Positions 16,370-25,929 of a DNA stretch of 64,000 nt are shown here, in pieces. Within the stretch, counting starts at the first letter, position 1, and each line of letters opens with the position of its first letter. The stretch lies in assembly GCF_024170225.1 (NCBI RefSeq), contig NZ_JALJXU010000005.1, positions 62,001-126,000 of the forward strand, written 5' to 3'. The position numbers were made by a program, and so were the translations under genes. This DNA is from Streptococcus gallinaceus (GTDB lineage Bacteria; Bacillota; Bacilli; Lactobacillales; Streptococcaceae). The notes under the pieces are model-generated. The model saw only the letters and a program-made list of their open reading frames with translations, ran no database searches and had not been told where the DNA came from.

Positions 16370-17104
16370 ATGTTAGAAGTTACGAATCTTACAGGGGGCT
16401 ATGCCAACATTCCTGTATTAAAAGATATTTCATTTGAAGTGAATGATGGTGAGTTGGTCGGTTTAATCGGGCTAAATGGAGCCGGTAAATCAACTACGAT
16501 TAAGGAAGTCATCGGTCTCTTGACGCCCTATCAAGGTACTATTGCACTGGATGGTCTGCAATTACAAGGGCAGGCGGAAACTTATCGGAAGAAAATTGGC
16601 TTTATCCCTGAAACGCCAAGTCTTTATGAGGAATTGACCTTGAAGGAACACTTAGAAGTCGTGGCGCTGGCTTATGACCTGGATTTGGAGCAAGTTTGGG
16701 AGCGGGTTGAGCGGTACTTGAAAATCTTCCGTCTGGATCAAAAATTGGACTGGTTTCCTGTGCAATTTTCGAAGGGGATGAAGCAGAAGGTCATGATTAT
16801 CTGCGCCTTGATGGTGGAGCCGAGTTTGTTAATCGTGGATGAGCCGTTTTTGGGCTTGGACCCGCTGGCGATTCAGGATTTGATTGATTTATTAGATGAG
16901 GAAAAGGCGCGTGGCGCTTCTATTCTCATGTCGACCCATGTGCTAGACTCAGCAGAAAAAATGTGTGACCGCTTCGTTGTCTTGCACCAAGGTCGCATTC
17001 GAGCAGCGGGAACCTTGCAGGAATTACGCGCAGCATTTGGTCAGGAAAATGCCAGTCTCAATGAAATCTATTTGGCCTTGACCAAAGAAGGAGAGGACGC
17101 ATGA
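16370..17104 (+). CDS. ecsA: ABC transporter ATP-binding protein EcsA
   Basis: 244-aa ABC ATPase with Walker A GLNGAGKST (~36-44), Q-loop GFIPETPSLYEELT, signature FSKGMKQKV (~133), Walker B LLIVDEPFLGLD and switch His in STHVLDS. It pairs with EcsB. In B. subtilis EcsAB supports intramembrane proteolysis, competence and secretion; the transported substrate is not firmly known. It overlaps ecsB by 4 nt (ATGA). GGAG precedes the ATG. Confidence 0.93.
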   Translation: MLEVTNLTGGYANIPVLKDISFEVNDGELVGLIGLNGAGKSTTIKEVIGLLTPYQGTIALDGLQLQGQAETYRKKIGFIPETPSLYEELTLKEHLEVVALAYDLDLEQVWERVERYLKIFRLDQKLDWFPVQFSKGMKQKVMIICALMVEPSLLIVDEPFLGLDPLAIQDLIDLLDEEKARGASILMSTHVLDSAEKMCDRFVVLHQGRIRAAGTLQELRAAFGQENASLNEIYLALTKEGEDA

Positions 17105-18147
17105 GAACAGTTTTTCAGAAGCGACGTCAGCTGTTTTTGCATCGCTGTGCCAAGTATCTCCGCTATGTCTTAAATGACCATTTTGTCTTGGTTCTAATGG
17201 CCTTCCTTGGATTCTTACTGGTTCAGTACAGAGACTTGTTGCTGCATTTTCCATCCAATCCTTGGTATATTTATCTCTTGATTGCAACGGTTTTGGGAAT
17301 TCTTTTCTTTTCGGGAAGACTTGCCACCTATCTTGAGGAGGCAGACCAGCTCTTCCTCCTAGTCAAAGAAAATCAGGTCACAGCACAAGTGAAGAAAGCT
17401 GGTCAGACTACCTTTCTTACTTGGGGGATGATGCAAGTTCTAGGCTATGTCTTACTCATTCCCTTGTATCTCAAGTTGGGCTGGCCTCATCTCCTTATCA
17501 TCTTGCTCTTGTGTGGCCTTTTGGCTGGAAAGTACATCTGGCACATGCATCAAGTCAAGAACTTGCTTGGTGACCAAGGTCTGAATTGGCAGCGAGCAAT
17601 CTCTAAGGAAGAAGGGCGTAAGCAAAGAATTTTACAATTTTTCGCACTCTTTACGACAGTAAAAGGCATTACGAGCAGCGTCAAACGAAGAGCTTACCTG
17701 GACCCGCTGTTAGGTTTCGTGAAAAAAGACCATGGAAAGACTTGGGATTATCTCTTCTTACGGGCATTTTTGAGATCGGGGGATTTCTTCCCCTTGGCTT
17801 TGCGCTTGTCGGGACTTAGTCTTGTCTTTCTAGTTACCATTCAAGAATCCTGGTTGGCAGTTGGCTTGACCGCCCTCTTTGATTACCTTTTACTCTTTCA
17901 ATTGTTGCCACTTTATAACGTCTATGATTATCAGTATTTGGCGCAACTTTATCCGATTTCTTCTATTGGGAAAAGGCAGAGCTGTCAGAGGGTCATTGGG
18001 CTGGTATTTTATAGCGTTGTCGCACTACAAAGTTTGTTAGCACTTTTTCTCTTAGCAGAGAAAAAATACGTATTAATTGTTATTGGAATCGGTGTCATTT
18101 TGAAGCAAGTTTATTTGCCAATAAAAGCGAAAAAATTGTTTGACTAA
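17101..18147 (+). CDS. ecsB: ABC transporter permease EcsB
   Basis: 348-aa polytopic membrane protein, the EcsB partner of EcsA. Hydrophobic segments cluster in pairs around 25-75, 110-150, 220-265 and 290-335, separated by a basic cytoplasmic loop (KEEGRKQRI, ~165). Overlap with ecsA by 4 nt implies translational coupling. The ccrZ promoter overlaps its 3' end. Confidence 0.9.
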   Translation: MRTVFQKRRQLFLHRCAKYLRYVLNDHFVLVLMAFLGFLLVQYRDLLLHFPSNPWYIYLLIATVLGILFFSGRLATYLEEADQLFLLVKENQVTAQVKKAGQTTFLTWGMMQVLGYVLLIPLYLKLGWPHLLIILLLCGLLAGKYIWHMHQVKNLLGDQGLNWQRAISKEEGRKQRILQFFALFTTVKGITSSVKRRAYLDPLLGFVKKDHGKTWDYLFLRAFLRSGDFFPLALRLSGLSLVFLVTIQESWLAVGLTALFDYLLLFQLLPLYNVYDYQYLAQLYPISSIGKRQSCQRVIGLVFYSVVALQSLLALFLLAEKKYVLIVIGIGVILKQVYLPIKAKKLFD

Positions 18148-18168
18148 CCGCTGGAAAACTAGTAAAAT
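18140..18168 (+). promoter_or_regulatory. ccrZ-trmB promoter overlapping the end of ecsB
   Basis: TTGACT (18140-18145), an exact 17-bp spacer and TAAAAT (18163-18168). The ATG of ccrZ lies 29 nt downstream with AAAGGAG between. Confidence 0.82.
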
Positions 18169-18196
18169 AGTAAGGAATTTTAGAAAGGAGTCAGGC

Positions 18197-18991
18197 ATGC
18201 AGTTTGAAAATAGAGGCCTACAATTACAATCAATTGCAGGTAACAGTGGAAAAGCTTTTAAAGGCCTAAGATCAGATGGTACGCCTGTCTTTGTCAAGTA
18301 CGAAATGCCTCCAATCGTGTCAGCCTTGGCACGGGAGCAAATTACGCCACCAGTTATTTCTATCAATAGGGAAGTAGGAAAGGGGCAACGCGTAGAGCAA
18401 GAATGGCTAAATGGGCATACCTTAGAGCGTGTGGACATGACTAGCAAACAAGTCCGCCAAATCTTGGTGCGCATGCATTTTTCACGTATCTTGCTTAATC
18501 AAGCTCTGCAGTTGAATTATAGCTATCAAGAGCCACGTGATTTGGTGAAAAAATGGCAAAATGATGCTCCAAATCGCTTGCAACAAAACACTTATTTACA
18601 GTCTGTTTGTGCAGATTTGTTGGCGCATTTACCAAACTTCCAACAAGAAGTAGCGACATTTGTCCACGGAGACTTGCACCACAAAAACTGGATTGAAACA
18701 ACGAGCGGGCTCGTTTATTTGACCGACTGGGAAACAGCCTGTTTGACAGACCGAATGCTGGATGTGGCCTATGTATTGACGCACTATATCCCTCGTATGT
18801 CATGGGAAGAATGGCTCAAAGATTACGGCTACAAGTATAATAAAACCGTCTTGCGTAAGGTTTATTGGTATGGTCAAATGAGTTACCTCAATCAAATCAC
18901 AAAATACGCAGAGAGTTACAATTTAGAAGCGGCGAATAGAGAAATTTACGCTCTTCGTCAATTTAGGGAGACATTTTACAAAGAATTATGA
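18197..18991 (+). CDS. ccrZ: Cell cycle regulator CcrZ (aminoglycoside phosphotransferase-like kinase)
   Basis: 264-aa protein with an aminoglycoside/choline kinase fold. The catalytic loop is HGDLHHKNW (His157, Asp159) and the metal-binding motif LTDWETA follows at ~171. In S. pneumoniae CcrZ links division with DNA replication initiation through DnaA and FtsZ and lies directly before trmB, as here. I start it at ATG 18197 after AAAGGAG; a longer in-frame opening overlaps ecsB and the promoter. Overlaps trmB by 4 nt. The function is transferred from pneumococcal work through synteny and motif match. Confidence 0.92.
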   Translation: MQFENRGLQLQSIAGNSGKAFKGLRSDGTPVFVKYEMPPIVSALAREQITPPVISINREVGKGQRVEQEWLNGHTLERVDMTSKQVRQILVRMHFSRILLNQALQLNYSYQEPRDLVKKWQNDAPNRLQQNTYLQSVCADLLAHLPNFQQEVATFVHGDLHHKNWIETTSGLVYLTDWETACLTDRMLDVAYVLTHYIPRMSWEEWLKDYGYKYNKTVLRKVYWYGQMSYLNQITKYAESYNLEAANREIYALRQFRETFYKEL

Positions 18992-19626
18992 GAGTGAGAA
19001 AAAGAAAAGGTGCAGAAGAGCACCTCGAACATCACCCCCAATACGTCATCCTCAATCCAGAAGATGCCAAAGGAAAATGGTATGAAGTGTTTGGAAACGA
19101 CAATCCTATTCACATCGAAGTAGGTTCTGGTAAGGGAGCATTTATCACTGGTATGGCCGTGCAAAATCCAGATATCAACTATATCGGGATTGATATCCAG
19201 CTTTCAGTCCTCAGCTATGCACTGGATAAGGTTCTCGACAGTGGCGCCACCAATGTCAAGTTGCTTCGTGTAGATGGTTCAAGTCTGACAAACTATTTTG
19301 CGGATGCCGAGGTTGACATGATGTATCTGAACTTCTCAGATCCATGGCCAAAAACCAAGCATGAAAAACGCCGCTTGACTTACAAATCCTTCTTGGATAC
19401 CTACAAGCAAATCTTGCCTGAACATGGAGAAATTCATTTCAAGACGGATAACCGTGGCTTGTTTGAGTACAGCTTGGCTAGTTTCTCACAATACGGCATG
19501 ACCCTCAAGCAAGTGTGGCTAGATTTGCACGCTAGCAATTTTGAAGGAAATGTCATGACTGAGTACGAAGCTAAATTTTCAAGTAAGGGACAGGTCATTT
19601 ATCGGGTAGAAGCAATTTTTAATTAA
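18988..19626 (+). CDS. trmB: tRNA (guanine-N7-)-methyltransferase
   Basis: 212-aa class I SAM methyltransferase that makes m7G46 in tRNA. It has a basic N-terminus (MRVRKRKG), SAM-binding [14 protein letters not shown] (~46-59), the TrmB hallmark [17 protein letters not shown] (~118-134) and a C-terminal [16 protein letters not shown]. Length is normal. The start overlaps the ccrZ stop by 4 nt. A terminator follows. Confidence 0.96.
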   Translation: MRVRKRKGAEEHLEHHPQYVILNPEDAKGKWYEVFGNDNPIHIEVGSGKGAFITGMAVQNPDINYIGIDIQLSVLSYALDKVLDSGATNVKLLRVDGSSLTNYFADAEVDMMYLNFSDPWPKTKHEKRRLTYKSFLDTYKQILPEHGEIHFKTDNRGLFEYSLASFSQYGMTLKQVWLDLHASNFEGNVMTEYEAKFSSKGQVIYRVEAIFN

Positions 19627-19632
19627 GAAAAT

Positions 19633-19657
19633 GAGTTCGAGCAATCGAGCTCTTTTT
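19633..19657 (+). terminator. Terminator after trmB
   Basis: Stem GAGTTCGA/TCGAGCTC (19633-19640 with 19645-19652, one T-G pair), loop GCAA, then five T. Confidence 0.9.
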
Positions 19658-19685
19658 GCTAATTTGCTTGAATACTGCATATTTC

Positions 19686-19714
19686 TAGACATAAAGCGGA
19701 AAATATGCTATACT
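19686..19714 (+). promoter_or_regulatory. Promoter of the rimP-nusA-infB operon
   Basis: TAGACA (19686-19691), a 17-bp spacer and TATACT (19709-19714) with extended -10 TGC. Confidence 0.78.
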
Positions 19715-19732
19715 AAGTAAAAATAGAGAAGA

Positions 19733-19761
19733 AAGGGGTTGGTCGTGTGCCAACCCTTTGA
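19733..19761 (+). other. Leader hairpin upstream of rimP
   Basis: GGGTTGG/CCAACCC within AAAGG...CCTTT gives a strong stem around a 7-nt loop (TCGTGTG) in the 5' UTR. No T-run follows, so it is not a classical terminator. It may act in autoregulation or stability of the operon mRNA. Confidence 0.55.
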
Positions 19762-19791
19762 CTTGTTCTCAGATTTTGCAAGGAGGTATGA

Positions 19792-20262
19792 ATGGCAACA
19801 ATTGTTGAATTGGTGACAGAAGTGGTAGCGCCAGCTATCCAGGCACCATATGAGTTGGTTGATGTGGAGTATGGCAAACTTGGCAGCGACTATGTTTTAT
19901 CGATTTTTGTAGACAAGGAAGGGGGAATCACCCTCAATGATACTGCTGAGTTGTCGGAAGTCATTAGTCCGCTCCTAGACAGTATTAAGCCAGATCCTTT
20001 CCCTGAACAATATATGCTAGAAGTGACAAGCCCGGGCTTAGAGCGTCCTTTGAAAACCAAGGAGGCCCTAGAAAAAGCTGTGGGAAGTTACATTCATGTC
20101 AAGTTGTATCAAGCTATTGATAAAACCAAGGTTTTTGAAGGGAACTTGCTGAGCTTTGACGGAGAGGAACTTGTCATGGAATACATGGATAAGACCCGCA
20201 AAAAGGAAATCATCATTCCCTATCAGACAGTGGCTAAGGCCCGTCTTGCTGTAAAAATTTAA
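19792..20262 (+). CDS. rimP: Ribosome maturation factor RimP
   Basis: 156-aa 30S assembly factor with the two-domain RimP/YlxS layout. The N-terminal alpha/beta domain contains [20 protein letters not shown] and [13 protein letters not shown]; a C-terminal Sm-like domain follows (~85-156). First gene of the conserved rimP-nusA-rnpM-ylxQ-infB-rbfA operon, with AAGGAGG before the ATG. Confidence 0.96.
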   Translation: MATIVELVTEVVAPAIQAPYELVDVEYGKLGSDYVLSIFVDKEGGITLNDTAELSEVISPLLDSIKPDPFPEQYMLEVTSPGLERPLKTKEALEKAVGSYIHVKLYQAIDKTKVFEGNLLSFDGEELVMEYMDKTRKKEIIIPYQTVAKARLAVKI

Positions 20263-20273
20263 GAAAGAAAGGA

Positions 20274-20292
20274 CCTTTTGAATGTCAAAAGG
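20274..20292 (+). promoter_or_regulatory. Hairpin that can mask the nusA ribosome binding site
   Basis: CCTTTTG (20274-20280) pairs perfectly with CAAAAGG (20286-20292) around a 5-nt loop. The 3' arm contains the AAAGG that serves as SD for nusA, 8 nt before its ATG. The 38-nt rimP-nusA gap holds little else. Confidence 0.6.
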
Positions 20293-20300
20293 AAAGAAAC

Positions 20301-21446
20301 ATGAGTAAAGAAATGCTAGAAGCCTTCCGTATTTTGGAGGAAGACAAGGGTATTAAAAAAGAGGACATCATCGATGCAGTGACAGAATCTCTTCGTTCTG
20401 CTTACAAACGCCGCTATGGTCAGTCTGAGTCAGCAGCTATCGAATACGATGAGAAAAAAGGTGATTTTCGTGTTTATACTGTTCGCGAAGTGGTGGATGA
20501 AGTCTTTGACAGCCGTTTGGAAATCAGCTTGAAAGATGCTTTGGCTATTTCATCAGCTTACGAACTTGGGGATAAAATTAAGTTTGAAGAAGCACCAGGT
20601 GAATTTGGTCGTGTGGCTGCTCAATCAGCTAAGCAAACCATTATGGAAAAAATGCGCAAGCAAACACGTACCATCACTTTCAACACTTACAAAGAGCATG
20701 AAGGTGAAATCATGACTGGTACGGTAGAACGCTTTGACAATCGTTTTATCTATGTTAACTTGGGAACTTTGGAAGCACAGTTGTCAAAACAAGACCAAAT
20801 TCCAGGAGAAATCTTCCAATCACATGACCGTATTGAAGTCTATGTTTACAAGGTTGAAGATAATGGACGCGGTGTCAATGTTTTTGTTAGCCGTAGCCAT
20901 CCTGAAATGATCAAACGTCTGATGGAACAAGAAATTCCAGAAGTGTTTGACGGCACAGTTGAAATCATGAGCGTCTCACGTGAAGCTGGAGATCGGACAA
21001 AAGTTGCAGTTCGTAGCCACAATCCAAACGTTGATGCCATCGGTACAATCGTTGGACGTGGTGGAAGCAATGTCAAGAAAATCACCAGCAAGTTCCATCC
21101 AGCACGCTATGATGCAAAATTGGACCGCATGGTGCCAACAGAAGAAAATATCGATGTCATCGAGTGGGTAGAAGATCCAGCGGAATTCATCTACAACGCG
21201 ATTGCACCTGCAGAAGTGGACCAAGTGCTATTTGACACAGAAGATGGCAAGCACGCAACAGTCGTTGTTCCTGACAACAAATTGTCTCTTGCGATCGGCC
21301 GCCGTGGTCAAAACGTACGCTTGGCAGCACATTTGACAGGTTTCCGTATCGACATCAAGTCAGCTTCCGAGTACGAAGCAACAGAAGCAGAACTCTACGG
21401 AGAAGCTGAAGAAGTAGAAGAAACAATCATCGAAGATCAAGATTAA
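20301..21446 (+). CDS. nusA: Transcription termination/antitermination factor NusA
   Basis: 381-aa RNA polymerase-associated factor. The N-terminal domain (~1-130), S1 domain (~135-200, GEIMTGTVERFDNRFIYVNLG) and two KH domains (GTIVGRGGSNVKKI and LAIGRRGQNVRLA) are visible. The C-terminus is short and acidic (EEVEETIIEDQD), as in Firmicutes, which lack the E. coli AR domains. Its SD lies in a potential hairpin. Confidence 0.96.
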   Translation: MSKEMLEAFRILEEDKGIKKEDIIDAVTESLRSAYKRRYGQSESAAIEYDEKKGDFRVYTVREVVDEVFDSRLEISLKDALAISSAYELGDKIKFEEAPGEFGRVAAQSAKQTIMEKMRKQTRTITFNTYKEHEGEIMTGTVERFDNRFIYVNLGTLEAQLSKQDQIPGEIFQSHDRIEVYVYKVEDNGRGVNVFVSRSHPEMIKRLMEQEIPEVFDGTVEIMSVSREAGDRTKVAVRSHNPNVDAIGTIVGRGGSNVKKITSKFHPARYDAKLDRMVPTEENIDVIEWVEDPAEFIYNAIAPAEVDQVLFDTEDGKHATVVVPDNKLSLAIGRRGQNVRLAAHLTGFRIDIKSASEYEATEAELYGEAEEVEETIIEDQD

Positions 21447-21459
21447 TTTGGAGGTAAAG

Positions 21460-21756
21460 ATGGCAAAAGCTAGAAAAATACCTTTACGAAAATCAGTTGT
21501 TTCTGGAGAAATCATTGATAAACGTGATTTACTTCGCATTGTTAAAAATAAAGAAGGACAGGTTTCAATCGATCCAACTGGTAAAGCCAATGGACGTGGT
21601 GCCTATATTAAATTGGACAATGATGAAGCACTTCAAGCTAAGAAAAAACAAGTCTTTAACCGTGCCTTCAGCATGGAGGTCGATGCAGCATTTTATGATG
21701 AATTGATTGCCTATGTTGACCACAAGGTCAAGAGGAGAGAGCTTGGACTCGAATAA
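21460..21756 (+). CDS. rnpM: RNase P modulator RnpM (YlxR family, DUF448)
   Basis: 98-aa small basic RNA-binding protein of the YlxR/DUF448 family, recently described in B. subtilis as an RNase P modulator. It has the family pattern RKIPLRKSVVSGE...KRDLLRIV and DPTGKANGRGAYIK. I start it at ATG 21460, 4 nt after the GGAGGT site; an earlier in-frame start overlaps that SD. It overlaps ylxQ by 14 nt. Confidence 0.93.
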   Translation: MAKARKIPLRKSVVSGEIIDKRDLLRIVKNKEGQVSIDPTGKANGRGAYIKLDNDEALQAKKKQVFNRAFSMEVDAAFYDELIAYVDHKVKRRELGLE

Positions 21757-22051
21757 AAAAGATAAAATCTTAAGCTTATTAGGATTGGCTCAGCGGGCAG
21801 GTCGGATCACTTCGGGAGAAGATTTGGTCGTTGAAAGCATCCAGAAAAAACAGGCAAAACTAGTCTTTCTGGCAAACGATGCAGCAGCTAATTTGCAAAA
21901 GAAAATTACAGACAAAAGCAAGACTTATCAAGTAGAAGTCAACACCACCTTTTCAACGCTAGAAATAAGCGCAGCATTAGGCAAAGCTAGAAAAGTTCTA
22001 GCTGTTACGGATGCTGGATTTACGAAGAAGATGAGGTCTATTATGGAATAG
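21743..22051 (+). CDS. Ribosomal L7Ae-like RNA-binding protein YlxQ
   Basis: 102-aa protein of the L7Ae/L30e/S12e/Gadd45 family, like B. subtilis YlxQ, which binds K-turn-like RNA. Family motif [18 protein letters not shown], then [12 protein letters not shown]. The best start is TTG 21743 (LDSNKKDK), 6 nt after AGGAG and inside the end of rnpM. Exact role in translation unknown. Confidence 0.88.
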   Translation: MDSNKKDKILSLLGLAQRAGRITSGEDLVVESIQKKQAKLVFLANDAAANLQKKITDKSKTYQVEVNTTFSTLEISAALGKARKVLAVTDAGFTKKMRSIME

Positions 22052-22068
22052 AAGAGGAGGACAAGAGA

Positions 22069-24858
22069 TTGTCTAAGAAGAGATTGAATGAAATCGCTCG
22101 TGAAATTGGGCGAACTAGTAAGGAAGTTGTCGCCAAGGCACAGGAATTAGGCTTTGATGTCAAGAGCCATGCGTCATCAGTCGAAGCAGACGCAGCTCAA
22201 AAAATTGCAGCTAGCTTCTCAGTAACAAGTCCAAAAGTAGAAAAAAAAGTGGAGTCAAAACCGGCAGAAAAGCCAGCTCCTGTAGAGAAAAAGGTAGAAA
22301 GCAAGCCAGTAGAAAAGGCGACCACACCAGTGACACCAAGCGCTGAGCCAGCTAAACCTGCTGTTCAACGTCCGCAGAGTCGTAACTTTAAAGCCGAGCG
22401 TGAAGCGCGTGCAAAAGAACAAGCTGCAAAACGTGCTCAAGGTCAAGGTAATAACCGTCAACAGAATAATCGCAATAAAGACCGTAATCAGAACGACCGT
22501 CGCGATCATCGCAATCAAGAACGTCGCAATGATCAAGGCTCAGGTCGAAACAACGAGCGTCGCCAAGACAATCGTTTCAACGATCGCCGTCGTGATAATC
22601 GTTCAGATCAAGGACGTAATCAAGGAAACTTTAATCAAAACCGCCAACCAGCCTCAAGTTCAGCACCAAGTACCAAGATTGATTTCAAAGCGCGTGCAGC
22701 TGCGCTGAAAGCAGAACAAAATGCGGAATACGCTCGCGGTAGCGAAGAACGTTTCCGTCAAGCACAAGAAGCGAAGAAGCAAAAACAAATCAAACCGAAA
22801 GAAATTAAGTTTGAAGAGCCAGAAGAAGTTGTAAAATCTAAAGTGGCTCCAGCAGTAACTTCTGCTCCTGTAGCGGAACCAGCAGCTGACACCCGTCGTA
22901 AGAAACAAGCACGACCAAATAAAAAACGTGACTTTGCAAGTGATGTTGAAGATGGTCCAAGAAAACAACAAAAGAATCGAAATAATCAAAATCAAGTGAG
23001 AAATCAAAGAAATAGTAACTGGAACAACAATAAGAAAAACAAAAAAGGCAATAACAAACAAGTTGTGAAACCAGTCACAGAACGTAAGTTCCATGAATTG
23101 CCGACAGAATTTGAATACACGTCAGGTATGACGGTTGCAGAAATCGCGAAACGTATCAAGCGCGAGCCAGCAGAAATCGTGAAGAAACTCTTTATGATGG
23201 GTGTCATGGCGACTCAAAACCAATCCTTGGACGGGGATACCATTGAACTCCTTATGGTGGATTATGGTATTGAAGCCAAGGAAAAAGTTGAAGTGGATAA
23301 TGCGGATATTGAACGTTTCTTCGTAGAAGATGGCTACCTCAATGAAGACGAATTGACAGAACGTCCACCAGTTGTGACCATCATGGGACACGTTGACCAT
23401 GGTAAGACAACCCTTTTGGATACTCTTCGTAATTCTCGTGTCGCAACAGGCGAGGCGGGTGGTATCACTCAGCATATCGGTGCCTACCAAATCGAAGCTG
23501 ATGGCAAGAAAATCACTTTCTTGGACACACCAGGACACGCTGCCTTCACATCTATGCGTGCGCGTGGAGCATCTGTCACAGATATTACCATCTTGATTGT
23601 AGCGGCTGATGACGGTGTTATGCCTCAGACCATTGAAGCCATCAACCACTCAAAAGCAGCTGGTGTTCCAATCATCGTTGCTATTAATAAAATCGATAAA
23701 CCAGGAGCAAATCCTGAGCGTGTCATCGGTGAATTGGCAGAACACGGTGTTATCTCAACTGCCTGGGGTGGTGATTCTGAGTTTGTCGAAATTTCGGCTA
23801 AATTCAACAAAAACATCGATGAATTGTTGGAAACGGTTCTTCTCGTTGCAGAAATGCAAGAATTGAAAGCAGACCCAACCGTTCGTGCAATCGGTACAGT
23901 TATCGAGGCTCACTTGGATAAAGGGAAAGGTGCAGTTGCAACTCTTCTTGTTCAACAAGGTACCTTGAATGTTCAAGACCCAATCGTTGTCGGAAATACA
24001 TTTGGACGTGTTCGTGCCATGGCAAATGATCTCGGTCGTCGTGTTAAAGTAGCGGGTCCGTCAACTCCTGTTTCGATTACTGGTTTGAACGAAGCACCTA
24101 TGGCGGGTGACCATTTTGCGGTCTACGAAGATGAAAAATCAGCTCGTGCAGCCGGTGAAGAACGTGCAAAACGTGCCCTCTTGAAACAACGTCAAGCGAC
24201 GCAACGTGTCTCTCTTGAAAATCTCTTTGACACCCTCAAAGCTGGTGAAGTCAAGACGGTTAATGTCATCATCAAGGCAGACGTTCAAGGTTCTGTAGAA
24301 GCCCTTGCAGCATCACTCTTGAAGATTGATGTAGAAGGCGTTCGCGTCAATGTCGTTCACTCTGCAGTTGGTGCCATTAACGAATCAGACGTGACCTTGG
24401 CTGCCGCTTCAAATGCAGTTGTCATTGGTTTCAACGTTCGTCCAACACCGATCGCTCGCCAACAAGCTGAAAACGAAGAAGTTGAAATTCGTCTCCATAG
24501 CATCATCTATAAAGTGATTGAAGAAGTGGAAGACGCTATGAAGGGTATGCTTGATCCTGAGTACCAAGAAAAAATCATCGGTGAAGCGATTATCCGTGAA
24601 ACATTTAAAGTTTCTAAAATCGGGACAATCGGTGGATTTATGGTTATTAACGGTAAAGTCACTCGTGATTCAAGCGTCCGTGTTATCCGTGACGGTGTGG
24701 TTATTGCTGATGGCAAATTGGCAAGTTTGAAACACTATAAGGATGATGTTAAGGAAGTCGGAAATGCCCAAGAGGGTGGTTTGATGATTGACAACTTCAA
24801 CGACTTGAAAGTGGATGATACCATTGAAGCTTACGTCATGGAAGAAATCAAGAAGTAA
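22069..24858 (+). CDS. infB: Translation initiation factor IF-2
   Basis: 929-aa GTPase that delivers fMet-tRNA to the 30S subunit. It has an N-terminal IF2-N subdomain ([17 protein letters not shown]), then a long low-complexity Arg/Asn/Gln-rich linker (~110-330). A second IF2-N (~345-395), the G domain (GHVDHGKT at 440-447, [12 protein letters not shown]) and domains II-IV follow. It starts at TTG with GGAGG upstream. The linker has extreme composition with many RNQ/NNR runs, typical of streptococcal IF-2. Confidence 0.97.
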   Translation: MSKKRLNEIAREIGRTSKEVVAKAQELGFDVKSHASSVEADAAQKIAASFSVTSPKVEKKVESKPAEKPAPVEKKVESKPVEKATTPVTPSAEPAKPAVQRPQSRNFKAEREARAKEQAAKRAQGQGNNRQQNNRNKDRNQNDRRDHRNQERRNDQGSGRNNERRQDNRFNDRRRDNRSDQGRNQGNFNQNRQPASSSAPSTKIDFKARAAALKAEQNAEYARGSEERFRQAQEAKKQKQIKPKEIKFEEPEEVVKSKVAPAVTSAPVAEPAADTRRKKQARPNKKRDFASDVEDGPRKQQKNRNNQNQVRNQRNSNWNNNKKNKKGNNKQVVKPVTERKFHELPTEFEYTSGMTVAEIAKRIKREPAEIVKKLFMMGVMATQNQSLDGDTIELLMVDYGIEAKEKVEVDNADIERFFVEDGYLNEDELTERPPVVTIMGHVDHGKTTLLDTLRNSRVATGEAGGITQHIGAYQIEADGKKITFLDTPGHAAFTSMRARGASVTDITILIVAADDGVMPQTIEAINHSKAAGVPIIVAINKIDKPGANPERVIGELAEHGVISTAWGGDSEFVEISAKFNKNIDELLETVLLVAEMQELKADPTVRAIGTVIEAHLDKGKGAVATLLVQQGTLNVQDPIVVGNTFGRVRAMANDLGRRVKVAGPSTPVSITGLNEAPMAGDHFAVYEDEKSARAAGEERAKRALLKQRQATQRVSLENLFDTLKAGEVKTVNVIIKADVQGSVEALAASLLKIDVEGVRVNVVHSAVGAINESDVTLAAASNAVVIGFNVRPTPIARQQAENEEVEIRLHSIIYKVIEEVEDAMKGMLDPEYQEKIIGEAIIRETFKVSKIGTIGGFMVINGKVTRDSSVRVIRDGVVIADGKLASLKHYKDDVKEVGNAQEGGLMIDNFNDLKVDDTIEAYVMEEIKK

Positions 24859-24899
24859 GAAAATCTAACTTCGGTTGCTATACAATTAACAAACATAAA

Positions 24900-24915
24900 G
24901 CTGAGGAAACTCAGC
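24900..24915 (+). other. GCTGAG hairpin with GAAA tetraloop between infB and rbfA
   Basis: Perfect 6-bp stem GCTGAG/CTCAGC closed by GAAA. No T-run follows, so it probably marks processing or partial attenuation in the operon rather than termination. Confidence 0.45.
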
Positions 24916-24943
24916 ATTTCTAAGATAGAGAAAGGAGAAGAAG

Positions 24944-25294
24944 ATGGGAAATTCATTTCGTGTTGACCGCGTTGGAATGGAAATCAAGCGCGAAGTCAAT
25001 GAGATTCTCCGTTTGAAAGTCCGTGACCCGCGCGTGCAAGATGTGACAATCACAGATGTTCAAATGCTAGGAGACCTATCTGCAGCCCGCGTTTATTATA
25101 CCATTCACTCGACCTTGGCTTCTGACAATCAGAAAGCACAGATTGGCTTGGAAAAAGCTACGGGTACGATTAAACGTGAACTTGGTAAAAATCTGAAAAT
25201 GTATAAAATTCCAGATTTGGTATTTGCAAAAGATGAGTCAATCGAGTACGGTAATAAGATTGATGAGATGCTACGTAACCTTGATAAGGAATAA
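24944..25294 (+). CDS. rbfA: 30S ribosome-binding factor RbfA
   Basis: 116-aa KH-like factor for 16S rRNA 5'-end maturation and cold adaptation. The N-terminus [18 protein letters not shown] and central [19 protein letters not shown] are typical. Last gene of the rimP operon, with AAAGGAG before the ATG and a terminator right after. Confidence 0.96.
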   Translation: MGNSFRVDRVGMEIKREVNEILRLKVRDPRVQDVTITDVQMLGDLSAARVYYTIHSTLASDNQKAQIGLEKATGTIKRELGKNLKMYKIPDLVFAKDESIEYGNKIDEMLRNLDKE

Positions 25295-25300
25295 ATCTGT

Positions 25301-25334
25301 AAAACGCTTGAAAGCAATTTCATGCGTTTTTTTG
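25301..25334 (+). terminator. Terminator of the rimP-rbfA operon
   Basis: AAAACGCTTGAAA (25301-25313) pairs with TTTCATGCGTTTT (25318-25330), one T-T mismatch, loop GCAA, then a T-run. Confidence 0.9.
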
Positions 25335-25354
25335 TATATTTTTCAATAAAATAC

Positions 25355-25383
25355 TTGCTAATACAATAAAAATAAGTTAGAAT
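25355..25383 (+). promoter_or_regulatory. Promoter of the 117-aa hypothetical gene
   Basis: TTGCTA (25355-25360), a 17-bp spacer and TAGAAT (25378-25383). The gene starts 32 nt downstream after AGGAG. Confidence 0.7.
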
Positions 25384-25414
25384 AGCCCTAACATATATAT
25401 TTAGGAGATTTCAT

Positions 25415-25768
25415 ATGCAGCATCTTCATTTAGAAAAAATTGATGCAAGGAATTGGGAAAAATTCAACCAACTTGCACAAGCGTTTTTAGCGAAAAAGGT
25501 CACAAGAGAAGGTTTTCAGTCGCAACTAAATCAAATTCAGCACCTGCAAGAATTGTTGCTAGCTGATTTGGTGCAAGAAGCGATTTATTTGATTCGTCAT
25601 GAAGGGACTGTTCAAGGTTTTGTCGACCTTCAGCTAGGAGAGGCGGGGATTTATTTGTTGGCAGACCAAAAACACCACCTTTTCAATCACTTGAAAAAAC
25701 AGTTGAGCCATTCTATTGAATGTACAGAAACTCTCTGCTTGGATTCTTTTTTGGCACCTGTTTGGTAA
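25415..25768 (+). CDS. Hypothetical protein, 117 aa
   Basis: Not recognised. It is a soluble, His/Gln/Leu-rich protein with no signal peptide or membrane span. The N-terminal LEKIDARNWEKFNQLA faintly recalls the first strand and helix of GNAT acetyltransferases, but the acetyl-CoA loop is absent. It has its own promoter, a good AGGAG site and a terminator ~80 bp downstream. That supports it as a real monocistronic gene. Confidence 0.7.
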   Translation: MQHLHLEKIDARNWEKFNQLAQAFLAKKVTREGFQSQLNQIQHLQELLLADLVQEAIYLIRHEGTVQGFVDLQLGEAGIYLLADQKHHLFNHLKKQLSHSIECTETLCLDSFLAPVW

Positions 25769-25848
25769 GAGGGGATACATTTTATTTTAAGGGAAGATTA
25801 AGGAAAGGTGAGTATACTTTATTTATTCTTTTTCATATATCTCCTGAG

Positions 25849-25875
25849 AACACCGGTCTTTCCGGTGTTTTCTTT
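25849..25875 (+). terminator. Terminator after the 117-aa gene
   Basis: Stem AACACCGG/CCGGTGTT (25849-25856 with 25862-25869), a 5-nt loop, then TTTCTTTG. Confidence 0.85.
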
Positions 25876-25929
25876 GTACTTTTTACGCAATCTAGTGTAC
25901 ACTGATAAAAAAGAAAATGAGGTGAAGAG

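Noticed and set aside
22255-23094. Long frames opposite and within infB
   Set aside because: They arise from the biased Arg/Asn/Gln codons of the IF-2 linker.
25720-25905. Open frame overlapping the end of the 117-aa gene
   Set aside because: It spans the terminator at 25849-25875 and has no SD.
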